A DNA stretch of 64,000 nucleotides from JAJDFU01 sp964641965 (GTDB lineage Bacteria; Bacteroidota; Bacteroidia; Chitinophagales; Saprospiraceae), in assembly GCA_964641965.1 (NCBI GenBank), contig CAZXLD010000002.1:62001-126000 (forward strand), given 5' to 3'. A program made the position numbers and the translations under genes. The stretch's first letter is position 1, and each line of letters opens with the position of its first letter. Below the pieces are notes generated by a model. It was not told the DNA's origin, did not search any database, and was given only the letters and a program-made list of their open reading frames with translations. Below, piece after piece: positions 26,600-35,240 of this stretch.

Positions 26600-27154
26600 A
26601 TGAAAACATTTGAAGTTCCAACTCGTGACCAAGTAGATGCCACTGGTCAACAGATCTTCGACAGTCTTCAACAAAAACTGGGAATGGTTCCTAACCTTTA
26701 TGCTACCATCGCCTATTCCAGTAATGCGTTGGCTTCCTACCTGGAGTTTCAGGCAGCTCAAGCCAAAGGTAGTTTTAAGGCTAAAGAGCGAGAGGCTATT
26801 TTTCTGGCTGTTTCCGAAGTCAATCAATGCCAATACTGTCTGGCAGTCCATACCGCTGTCGGAAAGATGAACGGTTTCTCTGAAGAAGAGACCTTGCAGT
26901 TGCGAGACGGTACACACCCAAATGCCCGCCTGCAAATAATAACTCGCCTAGCTGCAGAAATTACTCGTTCACACGGAGAGCCTGGTCAGGACTTGTTGGA
27001 CGAATTTTTTGAGCAAGGGTTTGATAATGCTGCACTGATTGACCTTGTCACCTTGGTTGCGGATAAAACCCTGGCCAATTATGTTCATAAGATCACACAA
27101 GTGCCCATCGACTTTCCAGCAGCCAAGCCTATTACGGCCAAGGCTGGTGTCTAA
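26600..27154 (+). CDS. Carboxymuconolactone decarboxylase / AhpD-like protein
   Basis: A 184-residue all-helical protein of the AhpD-like superfamily. The redox motif is present as FLAVSEVNQCQYCLAVHTAVGK, with the Glu, CxxC and His arrangement of peroxidase-related members (Glu about 73, Cys about 77 and 80, His about 84). Such proteins reduce peroxides or partner peroxiredoxins with lipoamide or thiols. The promoter contains a palindromic operator and the next gene encodes a MarR regulator, which suggests induction by oxidants or reactive small molecules. Ends just before a hairpin terminator. Confidence 0.88.
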   Translation: MKTFEVPTRDQVDATGQQIFDSLQQKLGMVPNLYATIAYSSNALASYLEFQAAQAKGSFKAKEREAIFLAVSEVNQCQYCLAVHTAVGKMNGFSEEETLQLRDGTHPNARLQIITRLAAEITRSHGEPGQDLLDEFFEQGFDNAALIDLVTLVADKTLANYVHKITQVPIDFPAAKPITAKAGV

Positions 27155-27169
27155 ATCATTTTAGGCGAA

Positions 27170-27206
27170 GGTACCGGCGTTCGGGTCGGTACCATTTTCT
27201 TTTTCC
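27170..27206 (+). terminator. Terminator after the AhpD-like gene
   Basis: GGTACCG (27170-27176) pairs with CGGTACC (27187-27193), 7 bp with a 10-nt loop, followed by a T-rich tract. It lies 16 bp after the stop codon and would separate this gene from marR. Confidence 0.6.
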
Positions 27207-27258
27207 TGTTTGAACATCCAACGGACTCCCTGGGTTAATCTTCAAACAGCAGTGAATC

Positions 27259-27717
27259 GTGAAAATTGAAAAAGAAATTCGCCAAAAAAACGATTTCTAC
27301 AGCGAAATGCATCGGTTACGGGTTAATCTCCTCTTTACCTCAAACTGGATGCAAGGTGAAATAAAGGACTTTCTTGCTCCTTTTGATTTGACCCAGAAAC
27401 AGTTTAATATACTTCGGATCTTAAGAGGGGATCAGGGAAATGAAAGTGGTTTATCAGTTCAGGATTTACGAGAACGAATGATAGACCGTATGTCTGATGT
27501 TTCAAGACTCGTAGACCGGCTTGTACGAAAAGATTTTGTTGATCGAAGACCTTGTAAGGAGGATAAGCGGGTGAGCCGGGTCAAAATAAATGGTAAAGGA
27601 TTAGCCTTGTTGAGGCAGATAGATTCATACATGGGCAGAATGGATGCAATAACGGATGGATTAACCGAAAGAGAGGCTAGGCAACTGAATCAATTATTGG
27701 ATAAACTTAGAGGTTAA
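27259..27717 (+). CDS. MarR family transcriptional regulator
   Basis: A 152-residue winged-helix regulator. The N-terminal dimerisation helices lead into a DNA-binding domain: LTQKQFNILRILRG, then the recognition helix in MIDRMSDVSRLVDRLVRKDFVDRR, then the wing DKRVSRVKINGKGLALL, and a C-terminal helix ending LNQLLDKLRG. It starts with GTG (27259); the next Met is 16 codons in and would cut into the first helix. The likely target is the palindrome in the AhpD-like promoter at 26544, and possibly a related sequence upstream of the following lipoprotein gene. Confidence 0.9.
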   Translation: MKIEKEIRQKNDFYSEMHRLRVNLLFTSNWMQGEIKDFLAPFDLTQKQFNILRILRGDQGNESGLSVQDLRERMIDRMSDVSRLVDRLVRKDFVDRRPCKEDKRVSRVKINGKGLALLRQIDSYMGRMDAITDGLTEREARQLNQLLDKLRG

Positions 27718-27809
27718 TCTACAAGGGACCTGAGGTATTCGGATTCATACTTGCAGCTTCCCACTAAATTTCAAGTCGCAACACACACATTTCAAAAGTA
27801 TAGTACATT

Positions 27810-28640
27810 ATGCGAATTCTAGTCTTGCTGGGGCTACTTGTCCTGGCCTTAGCTTGTTCTCCTAAAGCGAAGGAGGATAAGGATCCAACTGAGCCCGAAG
27901 CGACCGAAGTAGCACACACCAATTGGCTGGAACCGGCTATCCCTTTGGTGGCTTCCCTGGAAACAGCCCACGAAGCTCACCTTTTTCGAAAACAAAAAGC
28001 CATCGCCTTTGATCTTTTACTTTACTTCGGAGGGAACCTTAGGTTGGATGCGCGGATCACAACCACTACCGGAAGTGATCGGATTCGAATTGATCGGAGC
28101 GATAGCACCACTATTCTCTTTTATAATGGTGAAGGGTACCAGACACCAGCGGATGCAGAATGGGGAAGTGCGCGCTTTGACTTGTTGACTTGGGCCTATT
28201 TTGCATTGGCTCCGTTCAAATTATCTGATCCGGGAACCAACTGGGAAACTTTGTCCAATGTGGAAGTGGATGGAAAGACATTCGGTAGAGGTAAACTTAC
28301 ATTTGGGGAAAACATCGGGGATGCTCCCGAAGATTGGTATATCGCCTACCAGGATAAAGAGACAAATTTACTAGATGGCCTGGCTTACATAGTCACCTTC
28401 CGCAGAAGTCTGGAAGAAGCCGTTAAAAACCCTCATGCTATCCGGTATGCCGGCTACAAACGAATTAACGGAATCCCGTTCTCCACAGAATGGACTTTTC
28501 ATAATTGGAGTCAGGAAAATGGTTTCGAGAGTACTCCGATCGGAAAGGCCACTCTTTCAAATGTGGAATTTGTAGATCCCGATCCGGACTTTTTTCGGCC
28601 TTTGGAGGGGAGTTTACCGATTCCAAGAGAACGTATATAA
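27810..28640 (+). CDS. Lipoprotein of unknown function (DUF6503-like)
   Basis: A 276-residue lipoprotein with signal and lipobox LALAC (Cys16). The mature part is beta-rich, with a HTNWLEPAIPLVASLETAHEA start, a RITTTTGSDRIRIDRSDSTTILFYNGEGY stretch and LTFGENIGDAPEDWYIAYQDKETNLLDGLAYIVTF. The overall pattern resembles DUF6503 and LolA/LppX-like lipid-binding lipoproteins found in Bacteroidota, but I am not certain of the family. It lies 92 bp after marR, with its own upstream region that partly resembles the MarR operator, and is followed by a strong terminator. Confidence 0.75.
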   Translation: MRILVLLGLLVLALACSPKAKEDKDPTEPEATEVAHTNWLEPAIPLVASLETAHEAHLFRKQKAIAFDLLLYFGGNLRLDARITTTTGSDRIRIDRSDSTTILFYNGEGYQTPADAEWGSARFDLLTWAYFALAPFKLSDPGTNWETLSNVEVDGKTFGRGKLTFGENIGDAPEDWYIAYQDKETNLLDGLAYIVTFRRSLEEAVKNPHAIRYAGYKRINGIPFSTEWTFHNWSQENGFESTPIGKATLSNVEFVDPDPDFFRPLEGSLPIPRERI

Positions 28641-28669
28641 CATTCGGTCTATTTCAAAAAATTTCCTAT

Positions 28670-28701
28670 GCCCGGAGGGACTGTTAGGGCCTCCGGGCTT
28701 T
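28670..28701 (+). terminator. Strong hairpin terminator after the 27.8-kb lipoprotein gene
   Basis: GCCCGGAGG (28670-28678) pairs perfectly with CCTCCGGGC (28690-28698), followed by TTT and a pyrimidine stretch. Ends the AhpD/MarR/lipoprotein group. Confidence 0.65.
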
Positions 28702-28851
28702 CCCTCCTAATTATAATGATCCAATTTTGTGAACGGTAAGTCGATGTAGTGGGACAGTGTCATCATTATAATTGACCATCCTTGTCGTTCCTGGTGTTGT
28801 TCTTTGAAGCGGGAGTTGCTTTAGCCCAGTCTTGCTCAAAGATACCTTTGC

Positions 28852-30390
28852 TCAAGAATAGGAGGGACTATCCTCCGGTTGGCTTTGCCGGTAAGGTTCG
28901 ATAATCTGAAAGGGTTTACCTTCTGCGTGGCAGATTAACTCGGCTACAGTTCGCCCCGACCGCAATACCGTAGGTAATCCGCCCCCAACCTCAACCCAAT
29001 GCCCGCACATATAAAAGTGATCCAATTTAGGAAGTTGGTGGCCTAGAGTTTTAAAGCCGGCCTCGGGGGTTAACAGCCATCCTTCAAAGCTACCTTTCCA
29101 ATTTCCGGTAAACCTGAAAAAAGTAGCTGGAGTGGCCACATCTACCATTTCAATTTTTTCCCGAATACCAGCTATACGATTATCAAGAGCCTCGATAATA
29201 GCATCACTTATCCTGTTTTTTTCTTGATGATACAGGCTCAGGTTATCATTAAAGAGGTCATTCCAATAGTCCACGGCTGTGGTTTCCAGCATTAAAGTAG
29301 CCAAGGTTTTGCCTGGAGGAGCCAGGGTGGGATCAAAGTTCAAAATTCGAAGCGGAAGGTCTTCGATAACTGTCTTGGGGTCAATTCGGATAGGTTCTTT
29401 CAAGGGGAAGATCAGATTATGGGGGTCACCTGTAAAGGATTGATCTATACCCAGGGCAACAAATACCAAACTTGGGAAGGTGGGCATTTGGGTATACCAT
29501 TTTAGTATATCCGGATTTAAGTACTCTCCCTTGAGCATGCCAAACAGGGTGGAGTGGCCGTCGGCAGCAGAAATAACATAGTCGGCAAAATGTTCCGTAC
29601 CGTCTGTAAGGCGTATGCCTATGGCTCGATCCCGTTCAACCAGAATCTCGGCAACTCTTTTTTGAAAATGAATATGGCCTCCTAACTTTCGATAACGCTG
29701 AAAAACGCGACCCGAAAAACGTAGAGACCCACCTACCGGATAACCTGCTGATTTTTTGTGCATCCAAGCCAGTGTCATCATTTGAAAAATGACTGCCATT
29801 TCCGGCTCAAACATCTTTTCTATTGCTTTTCGGAGCAGTGGATTGGAAAATCGCTTGGCATATTCCCGAGCAGGTAGGTGCATATACTTCCCAAAAAGGC
29901 CCATATACGGGAGGATTTTCCAAAGCATTCGGGTTTTGTCCCAAAGGTTGGAAAGCTCTAACGCTTTATCGTTAGGCATATTAAGATTGGCCAGCCTGCG
30001 AATGCCGGAAATGAAATGGGCGATTTCTTTTTCGTCCTCCGGAGCTTTATTTAATAACTCCTCTTCCAATTGATCCAGATTGGTGTAGATGATGATCTGC
30101 TTTCCCGATTTATCCTCTACCCGCATGTATTCTTCGTGATCCACAAAGTCAATTCGCTCCATGTCGATGAGTTCATTCCATCGATCATAAAAATTGTCCG
30201 CAGGTCCGGATCCAACCAACCAATGGACACAAAGATCAACAGTATAATCACCTTTACTCCAGGATGTGCAAACCCCTCCGGGAGAATTATGCATTTCGAA
30301 GATTTCGGTTTGTACGCCATTCATACGCAGGTAACAGCCTGCACTCAATCCGGCCATTCCACCACCTATAATGATCACTTTCTTATTCAT
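28852..30390 (-). CDS. FAD-dependent oxidoreductase, phytoene desaturase/carotenoid isomerase-like
   Basis: A 512-residue flavoprotein. The dinucleotide-binding motif is at the very N-terminus (KVIIIGGGMAGLSAGCYLRMNG) followed by E32-type acidic ribose binder in TEIFEMHNSPGGVCTSW, a pattern shared by CrtI, CrtISO and retinol saturase-like proteins. The C-terminal FAD motif appears as DHFYMCGHWVEVGGGLPTVLRSGR (about 460-485). It could be a carotenoid or polyprenoid desaturase/isomerase, but no carotenoid genes adjoin it, so the substrate is unknown. Divergent from the histidine-phosphatase gene over a 276-bp gap that carries two inverted repeats. Confidence 0.85.
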   Translation of the reverse strand: MNKKVIIIGGGMAGLSAGCYLRMNGVQTEIFEMHNSPGGVCTSWSKGDYTVDLCVHWLVGSGPADNFYDRWNELIDMERIDFVDHEEYMRVEDKSGKQIIIYTNLDQLEEELLNKAPEDEKEIAHFISGIRRLANLNMPNDKALELSNLWDKTRMLWKILPYMGLFGKYMHLPAREYAKRFSNPLLRKAIEKMFEPEMAVIFQMMTLAWMHKKSAGYPVGGSLRFSGRVFQRYRKLGGHIHFQKRVAEILVERDRAIGIRLTDGTEHFADYVISAADGHSTLFGMLKGEYLNPDILKWYTQMPTFPSLVFVALGIDQSFTGDPHNLIFPLKEPIRIDPKTVIEDLPLRILNFDPTLAPPGKTLATLMLETTAVDYWNDLFNDNLSLYHQEKNRISDAIIEALDNRIAGIREKIEMVDVATPATFFRFTGNWKGSFEGWLLTPEAGFKTLGHQLPKLDHFYMCGHWVEVGGGLPTVLRSGRTVAELICHAEGKPFQIIEPYRQSQPEDSPSYS

Positions 30391-30464
30391 ATTCAGGGAC
30401 TTTTTCTCGATTTACTATTTTCTGAAAGTGATAGGGGTGACGAAAAACGTTCCAATTAGTGACA

Positions 30465-30482
30465 ATTTTCACCTGTGAAAAT
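30465..30482. promoter_or_regulatory. Inverted repeat in the divergent promoter region (8-2-8)
   Basis: ATTTTCAC (30465-30472) and GTGAAAAT (30475-30482) are perfect inverted arms around CT. TTCAC/GTGAA half sites are compatible with a dimeric helix-turn-helix protein. A Crp/Fnr-type regulator is encoded in the plus-strand transcript that starts from this region. Functional role inferred. Confidence 0.4.
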
Positions 30483-30495
30483 GCCTTTTAACAAC

Positions 30496-30534
30496 TGCCG
30501 GGCTTACAACGATTAAATCGATATCTTCCCGGCA
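30496..30534. promoter_or_regulatory. Second inverted repeat in the same region
   Basis: TGCCGGG (30496-30502) and CCCGGCA (30528-30534) are perfect 7-bp arms separated by 25 bp of A/T-rich sequence that contains ATCGAT. A further perfect 10-bp palindrome ATCGGCCGAT lies at 30545-30554. Could be operators or an mRNA hairpin. Confidence 0.3.
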
Positions 30535-30666
30535 ACCTTCACCCATCGGCCGATGTTGCCAAATTGTTTTTCTCCTCGTTATGGGTAGCTTGAAGGGATG
30601 AATTCAGGAGCGTTTAAAGGGCTGCTCAATGTGTCCTCCAACTAGCTCAAAAGGAAAATAATTGAT

Positions 30667-31386
30667 ATGAATCATCTAATCTTGGTAAGGCATGCCCAAG
30701 CTTCACTCCACAAAGAAGACTACGATCAGTTATCTGATCTTGGACACAAACAAGCTCGTGCACTTGGAGATTGGTTGGCGAATGTCGAACAGGTGGAGCA
30801 AGTCTACTGCGGCCCGCTCAAACGGCAGCGCCAAACCCTGGAACGGGTTTATGAAGAATTGGATCTTTTGGGCATACGATGGCCTGAGCCGGTGTTTTTG
30901 AACCAACTGGAAGAACACCAGGGGCCAAAGGTAATGCGAGCGTTGATGCCTTCCTTAGTTCAGACTGACCCATTGATTCGGCAATGGAGAGAACAGATGG
31001 AAGTAAGTAATGGTAATATGCATGAGATTCATCTGCGTATGTTCGATTATGTGATGCAGAAATGGGCCTCCGATCAATTGGATGATCAACATTTAGACCT
31101 CCCCTCCTGGGCAGAGTTCGTGGAAAAGGTCCAGCAAGGATTGGATTATATGCGGGCGAACAGTATCCAAGATAGCACCATTATTGCCTTTACTTCAAGT
31201 GGTACCATTTCTGCTGCCATCGGTCAGGTGCTGGGAATATCCACACCAGCGCGCGTGATCGGGCTCAATGGATGGGTGTACAATACAGGTATGGCAGAAT
31301 TTGTTTTTTCCGACCAACAAATTACTATGAAGGCCTTTAATTCCGTGCCTCACTTGTCGCGAAAAGAATTGCTAACCTACGTGTAA
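30667..31386 (+). CDS. Histidine phosphatase (phosphoglycerate mutase-like) family protein
   Basis: A 239-residue protein with the N-terminal catalytic motif HLILVRHAQASL (His8 region), GPLKRQRQT and the acid region NQLEEHQG. The usual second histidine motif near the C-terminus, normally of the form SHGG, reads AFTSSGTISAAIG here, so the second catalytic His is replaced. Variants with 'TS(S/G)G' occur in a subgroup of the superfamily whose activity is unclear. Followed after 9 bp by the Crp/Fnr gene, so likely co-transcribed. Probably cytoplasmic. Confidence 0.85.
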   Translation: MNHLILVRHAQASLHKEDYDQLSDLGHKQARALGDWLANVEQVEQVYCGPLKRQRQTLERVYEELDLLGIRWPEPVFLNQLEEHQGPKVMRALMPSLVQTDPLIRQWREQMEVSNGNMHEIHLRMFDYVMQKWASDQLDDQHLDLPSWAEFVEKVQQGLDYMRANSIQDSTIIAFTSSGTISAAIGQVLGISTPARVIGLNGWVYNTGMAEFVFSDQQITMKAFNSVPHLSRKELLTYV

Positions 31387-31395
31387 ATTTACTCG

Positions 31396-31998
31396 ATGGC
31401 AGGACCGCTTAAACCTTTTCACCCAGATGCAGCTTTAGTCCGGCAGGTTTTTCGAAATCTCGAATTTCAGGACGAATGGGAAGGGTACTTTTTGGGGCTT
31501 TGGGAAGAAAAATACTTCGAAAGAAAAGGCTTGATAACCCTGGCTGGAGAATGTGAACGCTATTTCTATGTGGTAGCTGAAGGCGTGCAAAGCATCTATT
31601 TGCTCAATACCAAAATGGATAAGGTAGTCCTTGGCTTTTCTTTTCGAGGTAGCCCATCTGGGGTATATGATTCATTTTTATACGAACAGCCATCAGACTT
31701 TTTCCTGGAAGCATTAACCCCAAGTCGCTTGTACGCCATTTCCTTAGCGCAGTATCAATCCCTTTTTCAACTCTCTCCTGCTTTTGATCGTTGGGGAAGG
31801 CTATTTCACCAGGAAGTACTCAGGGGGAGGGTGAAAAGAGAGGTAGAATTGTTGACCAATACGGCGGAAGAACGGTATGTCGCTTTTATGAAAAGGTGCC
31901 CTGTTCCTCTACTGAACATCCCGCAAAAGTACCTGGCTTCTTATTTAAACATGAGTCCGGAAACTTTCAGCAGGTTGAGGGCCAAGGTGAAATATTGA
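31396..31998 (+). CDS. Crp/Fnr family transcriptional regulator
   Basis: A 200-residue protein with a cyclic-nucleotide-binding-like beta-roll (about 25-130; KGLITLAGECERYFYVVAEGVQSIY) and a C-terminal winged helix whose recognition helix is IPQKYLASYLNMSPETFSRLRAKVKY. The phosphate-binding cassette of true CRP (GEL...RxA) is not conserved, so cAMP binding is doubtful; this is the broad Bacteroidota subgroup of single-domain-effector regulators. It sits in an operon with the histidine phosphatase variant, and inverted repeats lie in the promoter region of that operon. Confidence 0.88.
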   Translation: MAGPLKPFHPDAALVRQVFRNLEFQDEWEGYFLGLWEEKYFERKGLITLAGECERYFYVVAEGVQSIYLLNTKMDKVVLGFSFRGSPSGVYDSFLYEQPSDFFLEALTPSRLYAISLAQYQSLFQLSPAFDRWGRLFHQEVLRGRVKREVELLTNTAEERYVAFMKRCPVPLLNIPQKYLASYLNMSPETFSRLRAKVKY

Positions 31999-32126
31999 TC
32001 TGGATCAAGGTGGAAACCTATCAAAACGGCCAACTTTGCTTTTGATAAGACCAACAATAATCGTGTTTGAAGAGCATGCGCTATTGGGAGGTCAGACTTA
32101 CCAATCCCTAAAAATACCTTTTCATC

Positions 32127-32720
32127 ATGGCAACACTCGTATTAACCCCTGAGGACCAACTTCATCGTCTGGCAAAGGTCGTTGATGAAGTTCAAAAATG
32201 GCAAGCGTTGGAAGCTGGAATTCTCACCTTCAAACCGGAGGTCAAGCAATGGAGTATCCTGGAAATTTTGGGCCATATGAACGCTGCCTACCGGTATTAT
32301 GAGGTCAATATTTTGGAACTCCTGCATGAGCTGCCGGATTCAGATTTTGGATACGAACAATTTGAAGCTCGATGGTTACAACGCAAACTGATCCGAAGTT
32401 TCAGGCCACAAAACGGAAGGCGCAGATACAAAATGCAGACGACCAAAAAGTTTAAGCCAAGTCCGATTGGGGTACAACCCGATCAGAATAGGATTGCTGC
32501 TATTTTCGATCAGTTTTTCACCTACCAGAGGCATTTAAAATCAGCTATTCTAGAAAGTCGAAAAAAGGATGTTGCTATCCGAAAGTTTGACTCAGCATTA
32601 GGACCAGTTGTACAATTTTACCTGCCGGAAGCATTTGATTTTTTGATCAGTCATGAAGAGCGACACCTTCAACAAGCACGTGAGATGTTAACTCTTGCTA
32701 AAACAAGTGCGGTAGCCTAA
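32127..32720 (+). CDS. DinB superfamily protein
   Basis: A 197-residue four-helix-bundle protein. The features are the helix-1 region RLAKVVDEVQKW, WSILEILGHMNAAYRYY with the first metal-binding His, and the C-terminal FLISHEERHLQQAREML, which provides the HxxxH-type pair. Such proteins are thiol- or metal-dependent enzymes of varied function (S-transferases, nucleases unlikely). 10 bp later the reading continues to DUF3291 and an SDR, so the three may form an operon. Confidence 0.8.
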   Translation: MATLVLTPEDQLHRLAKVVDEVQKWQALEAGILTFKPEVKQWSILEILGHMNAAYRYYEVNILELLHELPDSDFGYEQFEARWLQRKLIRSFRPQNGRRRYKMQTTKKFKPSPIGVQPDQNRIAAIFDQFFTYQRHLKSAILESRKKDVAIRKFDSALGPVVQFYLPEAFDFLISHEERHLQQAREMLTLAKTSAVA

Positions 32721-32792
32721 GCAGGGAAGTTGGCTTTGACGCTAGGTCGACCGTCTATCCGGATGGTGGTCAGGATTAACTATCTTCCAAAC

Positions 32793-33242
32793 ATGAAATA
32801 CCATCTTGCCCAAATTAATATTGGAAAACTACTTGCGCCAATTGATCATCCTTTGATCGCGGGTTTCGTAAATCAACTGGACCGGATAAATGCCCTAGCT
32901 GAAAAGAGTCCGGGCTTCGTTTGGCGGTTGCAGGAAGAGAATGGGAGTGCTGTCAACATACAAGTATTCGAGGACCCTTTGCTCCTTGTGAATATGTCGG
33001 TTTGGGAGAGTGCTGATGCCCTGAAAGCGTTTACCTACCAAACAGACCACCTACAGGTATTCAGGGATAGATATAAGTGGTTTGAAAAACCGGATCGACC
33101 TCACCTGGCCTTGTGGTGGATTCCTGCCGGTCAGTTGCCGACCCCGGAAGTAGGAAAAACTAAACTGGAATATCTCCAAGGTCATGGGGAAACAGAGGTT
33201 GCTTTTACTTTTCGCAGTATTTTAAAACCTTCCCAGGGATGA
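32793..33242 (+). CDS. DUF3291 protein (dimeric alpha/beta-barrel-like)
   Basis: A 149-residue protein. The frame is open from 32730, but ATG 32793 (MKYHLAQINIGKLLAPIDHPL) begins at the usual family start. The core matches DUF3291: FVNQLDRINALAEKSPGFVWRLQEE, LLVNMSVWESADALKAFTYQTDHLQVFRDRYKWF, and LALWWIPAGQLPTPEVGKTKLEYL. Fold resembles antibiotic-biosynthesis-type monooxygenase dimers; no reaction is known. Overlaps the SDR gene by 4 bp (ATGA), showing translational coupling. Confidence 0.85.
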   Translation: MKYHLAQINIGKLLAPIDHPLIAGFVNQLDRINALAEKSPGFVWRLQEENGSAVNIQVFEDPLLLVNMSVWESADALKAFTYQTDHLQVFRDRYKWFEKPDRPHLALWWIPAGQLPTPEVGKTKLEYLQGHGETEVAFTFRSILKPSQG

Positions 33243-34063
33243 GATCACGGCGACCGGCTATCCTGATTACAGGCGCTGCAGGAGGGCTGGGAAAAGCCCT
33301 GGTTACCCAATTGGCCCAAAAAGAATCCCGTCTTATTTTGGCAATAGATATAGATGCCACCCGATTAAAGGAATTAGAGGTATTTGGAAAAGTAGAAACC
33401 TTTCAAGCTGATTTAACCGATCTTCAGGTTTTCCCAAAAATCAAGGCGTGGGTGGAAACATTGGGGGTTGAGGTAGAAGTCCTGATTAATAATGCAGGAA
33501 TCTCGGATTTCTTTCCTGTTTCAGAAGTGCCTCCTCAACGACTAAATCAAATCTTGGATATTAACACCCTGGCTCCAATCCGAATGGTTTCAACGTTCCT
33601 GGATCATTTGGTTGAGCAAAAAGGAACGGTGGTCCAGATCAGCAGCGAAAGTGTCAAACGGACAGGTCTTTTTCAGCCTTATTCGGCTACAAAGATTGCC
33701 TTGGAAGCTTTCAGTCAGGTCATGCGTCAGGAATTGGACTGTAAAGGTGTTCAACTCATTTTGATACGCCCCGGAGCCATAAAAACGCCTTTGTTGGGTG
33801 GGTTAGAACAGGCAGTGACCTCAAATCAAGGAAGCCGATACCTTAAAGAATTGAAAGCCTTCAGGAAGCAAGCTCTCGGGATGGTCGGAAAAGAAGCATA
33901 TCCGGATGCTATAGCCGGCCGGATTATACAGGTACTGGCATCCAACAAACCAAGACGGGTCTATCAGTTTAACAATAATCTCATTTTGAGCCTTTTCGCA
34001 GCGCTTCCGGAATCCTGGTCAGATCGAATTGTCCGGTATTTGATCCTTAAAAAGCGGCCTTAA
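33239..34063 (+). CDS. Short-chain dehydrogenase/reductase
   Basis: A 274-residue classical SDR. It has the cofactor motif ILITGAAGGLGKAL (TGxxxGxG), the D-box LILAIDID (Asp favouring NAD), LINNAGISD, catalytic Ser in VQISSESVKRTG and the YSATKIAL catalytic Tyr-Lys pair, followed by IRPGAIKTPLL. Catalytic residues are complete. Substrate not predictable. It overlaps the DUF3291 gene upstream; the following lipoprotein starts 84 bp later. Confidence 0.9.
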   Translation: MRSRRPAILITGAAGGLGKALVTQLAQKESRLILAIDIDATRLKELEVFGKVETFQADLTDLQVFPKIKAWVETLGVEVEVLINNAGISDFFPVSEVPPQRLNQILDINTLAPIRMVSTFLDHLVEQKGTVVQISSESVKRTGLFQPYSATKIALEAFSQVMRQELDCKGVQLILIRPGAIKTPLLGGLEQAVTSNQGSRYLKELKAFRKQALGMVGKEAYPDAIAGRIIQVLASNKPRRVYQFNNNLILSLFAALPESWSDRIVRYLILKKRP

Positions 34064-34147
34064 TGGATATTTAAATTTCCAATGGGGTATACTATTCCTT
34101 TTGGAAAAGGGGTTATGGGTTTACTTGGTGTCAAAAACATATATCCC

Positions 34148-35149
34148 ATGAACTCCCTAAAGCATTCCTTTGGCTTTCTGTTTATTGTATTTTTGTTGTC
34201 CTCCTGCACTGCTGATGAGGACAATACTCCACAGTTCAATTGCGCTCCTGTCCAGGCGGGTAATGGAGCTTTTTTGCGAGTGGAGTCTTTTGGACCGGTA
34301 AGCGTAGTTCCCGAAGATAGGCAAGTACGCATTCTGGTCGGTGTATCCGATAGCCTGGGCAATGGCGTGGACAATCTGACCATTCAGGATTTTCAAGTCC
34401 TCGAAAATTGCGAGGATAAAGTAAATGACCTGGAGGCACAGACTCAGATTGACGATGTTACCATCCCTTTTACTATTCGGACGGTATTACTACTGGATAT
34501 CAGCAGCAGCCTGGAAGGCCAGATTGCCGATATGAAAGCTGCCGTCAATGCGCTTCTGGATGCAAAGCTACCCGAGCAAGAGTTTGCTTTGTTTTCATTT
34601 GACAGTCAGGTGCAATTGCTTCAAGATTTCACCTCCGATGTAAACCAACTGAAATCGATCATTAATCAACTTCCAGAGTCTGGTCTGGATGCTTCCACTA
34701 ATTTGTATCAAGCTATTATTGATGGTGCCAATGTCTGGGAGGATATCCGAACGGTAGATCAGATCATTGCCGGAAGTATGATTGTTTTTACAGATGGTAA
34801 ACACAATGCAGACCCCACTTTGACCATTGAAGACGTTTCGGTCGCCATTGAAAATAAGGTAACATTTATAGCAGCCTTAGATGGTCCAAACCTGGATTCA
34901 GAATCTCTGCAAAAAATAGCCAAAAACGAAGAAAATTATCTGGCTGCCAATCAGATTTCCCTGCTCGATGAAGTTTTCCTGAATATTCAACAGAAAGTGA
35001 TTCGGGAATCGAACAGTACCTATTTTATTACCTATACCAGTCCTATTTCGGTCACAGGCAATCAAAACCTAAGGGTGCTCCTGCAGAATAACCGAAATGC
35101 AGGTTCAGATGCTTTTGTGGATCTTGCTTTTTCTACAGAGGGATTTTGA
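34148..35149 (+). CDS. von Willebrand factor A domain lipoprotein
   Basis: A 333-residue protein with a lipoprotein signal and lipobox LSSC (Cys20, followed by TADEDNT). A VWA domain fills the mature part with an intact metal-ion-dependent adhesion site: DISSS (DxSxS) in TVLLLDISSSLEG, Thr/Ser in DASTNLYQ, and Asp in FTDGKHNADP. The frame is open from 34082, but ATG 34148 leaves the clean lipoprotein signal and is preferred. An extracellular or surface ligand-binding role is inferred from the MIDAS. Confidence 0.87.
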   Translation: MNSLKHSFGFLFIVFLLSSCTADEDNTPQFNCAPVQAGNGAFLRVESFGPVSVVPEDRQVRILVGVSDSLGNGVDNLTIQDFQVLENCEDKVNDLEAQTQIDDVTIPFTIRTVLLLDISSSLEGQIADMKAAVNALLDAKLPEQEFALFSFDSQVQLLQDFTSDVNQLKSIINQLPESGLDASTNLYQAIIDGANVWEDIRTVDQIIAGSMIVFTDGKHNADPTLTIEDVSVAIENKVTFIAALDGPNLDSESLQKIAKNEENYLAANQISLLDEVFLNIQQKVIRESNSTYFITYTSPISVTGNQNLRVLLQNNRNAGSDAFVDLAFSTEGF

Positions 35150-35240
35150 TGATGGAATGAAGGTGGGGCATTTATAGAGAAATTGGGGCTTCGCCTTATA
35201 TTCGGGGCGAAAACTCATTTATCGCACCAAACCAATTATC

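Noticed and set aside
35190..35211. Hairpin TTCGCC ... GGCGAA ahead of the DUF2911 gene as terminator or riboswitch
   Set aside because: Six-bp stem, no T-tract, and no riboswitch-like flanks; mentioned only as a leader hairpin.
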